Below are positions 5,455 through 7,232 of a stretch of DNA of 7,232 nt, piece by piece. The translations under genes and the position numbers were made by a program. The stretch lies in NCBI GenBank assembly GCA_031256095.1, contig JAIRRG010000135.1, forward strand, positions 1 to 7,232, given 5' to 3'. This DNA is from Desulfobulbaceae bacterium (GTDB taxonomy: Bacteria; Desulfobacterota; Desulfobulbia; Desulfobulbales; Desulfocapsaceae). A model generated the notes under the pieces. It was not told the DNA's origin and made no database searches. It saw nothing but the letters and a program-made list of their open reading frames with translations. Position 1 is the first letter of the stretch. Each line of letters opens with the position of its first letter.

Positions 5455-6348
5455 ATGTATTACAATAATATATTATGGACCATTGGTAACACGCCGATGG
5501 TGAGAATCAACAACATCAAAGTCAATGCCAACGTTCAGATATATGCCAAATTGGAAGGTTTCAATCCCACCGGCAGCATTAAAGACAGGGTTGCCCTGAA
5601 AATGATTGAAGAGGCTGAAATTAACGGTCAGCTAACTAAAAACAAGATTATTATTGAAGCAACTTCGGGTAATACCGGTATCGGTCTTGCCATGATCGGT
5701 CGCGTCAAAGGCTATAGGGTGCAGATAGTAATGAGTTCCGCTGTTTCCATAGAGCGACAAAAAATGATCACTGCTTTTGGCGGTGAAATAATTCTTACCG
5801 ACTCCAAATTGGGTACCGATGGCGCCATTCTCAAAGTAAGGGAAATGGTTGGCGAAAATCCTGGAAAATATTTCAATCCGAATCAATTTTCCAACGAACA
5901 CAACAAATTGGCGCATTATAAAACCACGGCGGAAGAAATTTGGACGCAAACGCAGGGACGGATCACTCATTTCGTGTCGTCGCTCGGCACGTCGGGCACG
6001 CTTATGGGTGTGGGTACCGGGCTACGCGAAAAAAACAGATTGATAAAAATTGTTGAAGCTCAACCTGTGCGCGGGCATTACATCCAGGGATTGAAGAGTA
6101 TGGAAGAAGCGATTGTCCCGGAAATTTACGACCCGTCGCAGATTGATGTCAGCGTCAAGATCGAATCGGAAGAGGCATTTGCAATGTCGCGGCGAATCGT
6201 CAACGAGGAAGGAATTTTCGTCGGCATGAGCAGTGGCGCGGCCATGCTGGCGGCTATCAAAACTTCCGAACAACTGGATAGCGGTGTTATGGTGGTAATT
6301 TTCCCCGATAGAGGCGAGAAATACCTCAGTACGAATTTGTTTCATTAA
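5455..6348 (+). CDS. cysM: Cysteine synthase B (O-acetylserine sulfhydrylase, CysM type)
   Basis: A PLP-dependent fold-type II enzyme that makes cysteine from O-acetylserine and sulfide or, in CysM, thiosulfate. It has 297 residues from the ATG at 5455, matching the usual 295-305. Motifs: TIGNTPMVRI (9-18), SIKDR with the Schiff-base Lys43, EATSGNTG (68-75, substrate loop), GRITHFVSSLGTSGT (168-182, phosphate-binding loop), MSSGAA (258-263, Ser near the PLP ring nitrogen) and PDRGEKYLST (284-293). The HFVSS and DRG-YLST patterns favour CysM over CysK. Earlier ATGs at 5353 and 5401 would add 34 or 18 residues without homology and lie upstream of the TATAAT box; GGAA 7 nt before 5455 serves as a weak Shine-Dalgarno. 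GC content is lower than in flanking host genes, suggesting transfer. All catalytic residues are present. Confidence 0.9.
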   Translation: MYYNNILWTIGNTPMVRINNIKVNANVQIYAKLEGFNPTGSIKDRVALKMIEEAEINGQLTKNKIIIEATSGNTGIGLAMIGRVKGYRVQIVMSSAVSIERQKMITAFGGEIILTDSKLGTDGAILKVREMVGENPGKYFNPNQFSNEHNKLAHYKTTAEEIWTQTQGRITHFVSSLGTSGTLMGVGTGLREKNRLIKIVEAQPVRGHYIQGLKSMEEAIVPEIYDPSQIDVSVKIESEEAFAMSRRIVNEEGIFVGMSSGAAMLAAIKTSEQLDSGVMVVIFPDRGEKYLSTNLFH

Positions 6349-6350
6349 AA

Positions 6351-6390
6351 TCGAGTAATACTATTTCTAAATTAAAACTCGAATAATTTT
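6351..6390 (+). terminator. Weak candidate terminator after cysM
   Basis: TCGAGT (6351-6356) and ACTCGA (6377-6382) form a 6-bp stem around a 20-nt AT-rich loop, followed by AATAATTTT. It begins 3 nt after the cysM stop. The long loop and short stem make it a weak candidate. Confidence 0.3.
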
Positions 6391-6393
6391 CTG

Positions 6394-6480
6394 TGTCATT
6401 GCCAGCGAAGCGAAGCAATCTATATTGTATGAAAAATTGAGAAAATGGATTGCTTCGTCACTCTGTTCCTCGCAATGACG
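6394..6480. repeat. 87-bp MITE-like inverted-repeat element
   Basis: The ends GTCATTGC (6395-6402) and GCAATGAC (6472-6479) and the inner arms CGAAGCAATC (6411-6420) and GATTGCTTCG (6448-6457) form a long interrupted hairpin. This GTCATTGC/GAAGCAATC pattern is a well-known kind of dispersed non-coding repeat found in many bacterial genomes. The arms are unequal: the right arm carries about 5 extra bases (TCACTCTGTTCCTC) relative to the left. It marks the right edge of the AT-rich segment. Confidence 0.75.
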
Positions 6481-6498
6481 TGGGCTGGTATATAAGTT

Positions 6499-6514
6499 TT
6501 GATTTATAAATCAA
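6499..6514. repeat. 16-bp perfect palindrome upstream of surE
   Basis: TTGATTTATAAATCAA is perfectly self-complementary and lies 60 bp before the surE ATG. It is a plausible dimeric repressor or activator site. A TAAAAT box (6553-6558) lies just upstream of surE but has no good -35. The rest of 6481-6574 holds only a 7-bp hairpin (6536-6542 with 6559-6565). Confidence 0.4.
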
Positions 6515-6574
6515 GTAACACATCCACGGTAACAACAGCTTACTGCACGCTGTAAAATTAAGCTGAACGATTCT

Positions 6575-7232
6575 ATGAGCGGCCTCATGCCGACAATTCT
6601 CCTCACCAACGATGACGGCGTTTACGCCCCCGGGTTGGCGGCTCTGCGCGACATGCTGGCGCCGCTGGGGCGTGTCGTGGTGGTGGCGCCGGAGCGCGAC
6701 AACTCGGCGGTGTCCCATGCCCTGACCATGGGACGGCCACTGCGTCTGCAAGACTTGGGTGGTGACCGCTTTGCCGTCGATGGTACTCCGACCGATTGCG
6801 TCATCATCGGTCTGGGCAAGGTCCTGGCCGAGAAACCGGCGCTGGTGGTGTCGGGCATTAATCGCGGCCCTAACCTTGGCGACGATATTTCCTATTCTGG
6901 CACGGTTTCGGCAGCCATTGAGGCGACCATGCACGGGGTTCCAGCCATGGCGGTGTCGATGGGGCTGTTTGTTGGCCTGTTAGGCGAAAGCCCGGTTTAT
7001 GAACGGGCGACAGCGGTCGTCCGCGCCTTGGCCGGGAAGCTCCTAAGCGGCGGCTTGCCAGAAAATACCCTTCTCAACGTCAACTTCCCGCCGGGCGGTT
7101 TGTACAAAGGTGTCCGTCTGACCCGCCAGGGTCGCCGGCTATGGCAAGACCCAATCAAGGAAGTTTGCGATCCCTGGGGCGAAACCCGTTACTGGATCGG
7201 CGGCGGGCGCTTTCATGTCGAAAGCGAAGATG
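6575..7232 (+). CDS. surE: 5'-nucleotidase SurE (partial, C-terminus cut by window end)
   Basis: SurE is a cytoplasmic, divalent-metal-dependent 5'/3'-nucleotidase acting on nucleoside monophosphates and often on polyphosphate. It is linked to stationary-phase survival and sits near pcm in many bacteria. The 219 visible codons cover most of the usual 250-265. Motifs: ILLTNDDG with metal ligands D13 and D14, PERDNSAVSHA with S44, VDGTPTDCV (68-76) and VVSGINRGPNLGDD with N96, then ISYSGTVSAA. These correspond to D8, D9, S39 and N91 of E. coli SurE. Two in-frame ATGs, at 6575 and 6587, are possible; neither has a clear Shine-Dalgarno, and 6587 would give spacing nearer the family norm. The gene is GC-rich like the left part of the window, so host DNA resumes here. 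Confidence 0.95.
   Translation, partial: MSGLMPTILLTNDDGVYAPGLAALRDMLAPLGRVVVVAPERDNSAVSHALTMGRPLRLQDLGGDRFAVDGTPTDCVIIGLGKVLAEKPALVVSGINRGPNLGDDISYSGTVSAAIEATMHGVPAMAVSMGLFVGLLGESPVYERATAVVRALAGKLLSGGLPENTLLNVNFPPGGLYKGVRLTRQGRRLWQDPIKEVCDPWGETRYWIGGGRFHVESED

Noticed and set aside
5340..6574. cysM as a second integron cassette
   Set aside because: A cassette beginning TTAGGC should carry a GCCTAAC-like arm and a palindrome downstream of the gene; none is present between 6349 and 6574. GTTATGC at 5399-5405 looks like a core but has no partner arm.
6458..6934. Minus-strand frame opposite surE
   Set aside because: Shadow of surE that also runs through the MITE-like repeat.
1..7232. CRISPR array, rRNA, tRNA, integrase or toxin-antitoxin pair
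   Set aside because: I looked for regularly spaced repeats, rRNA and tRNA signatures, tyrosine-recombinase motifs and a toxin-antitoxin gene pair, and found none.

Overview
The window looks like a chromosomal segment of a Gram-negative, probably anaerobic or microaerobic bacterium. LpxB (lipid A synthesis) and TamA (outer-membrane protein assembly) imply an LPS-bearing outer membrane, and a rubrerythrin-type ferritin-like protein is common in anaerobes. The style would suit Desulfobacterota or a nearby proteobacterial lineage, but that is inference from gene style, not a phylogeny.

Layout. Positions 1-3612 hold a GC-rich leftward (minus-strand) gene set, in transcription order: a metal-dependent amidohydrolase (2419-3612), lpxB (1211-2404, 14 nt later), a small SET-domain protein (627-1214, overlapping lpxB by an ATGA junction), and, after a 151-nt gap with a candidate promoter, the 5' end of tamA (1-475, running off the window). 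A 123-nt divergent region with an 11-bp direct repeat separates this from a rightward ferritin-like gene (3736-4197).

From about 4360 to about 6390 the DNA becomes clearly AT-richer and looks acquired. Its centre, 4510-5339, has the anatomy of a single integron gene cassette. It has one (frameshifted) unknown reading frame, followed 25 bp later by a 122-bp attC-like palindrome ending in a consensus-like GTTAGGC. The first bases of the cassette are complementary to the far arm of its own attC, as expected if it integrated from a circle. No integrase is in the window, so it would be a solitary cassette outside an integron platform. Downstream lies a cysM-type cysteine synthase (5455-6348) with its own TATAAT box, also lower in GC but not part of a cassette by the same test.

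At 6394-6480 there is an 87-bp inverted-repeat element of a type dispersed in many bacterial genomes. A 16-bp perfect palindrome follows, and then GC-rich host-like DNA resumes with surE (6575 onward, cut by the window end).

How the genes work together: lpxB and tamA both serve outer-membrane biogenesis. The SET protein is translationally coupled to lpxB, but its target is unknown. The ferritin-like protein and SurE are housekeeping or stress functions. The cassette and cysM look like accessory insertions between them. The most interesting object is the solitary cassette with its split unknown protein.
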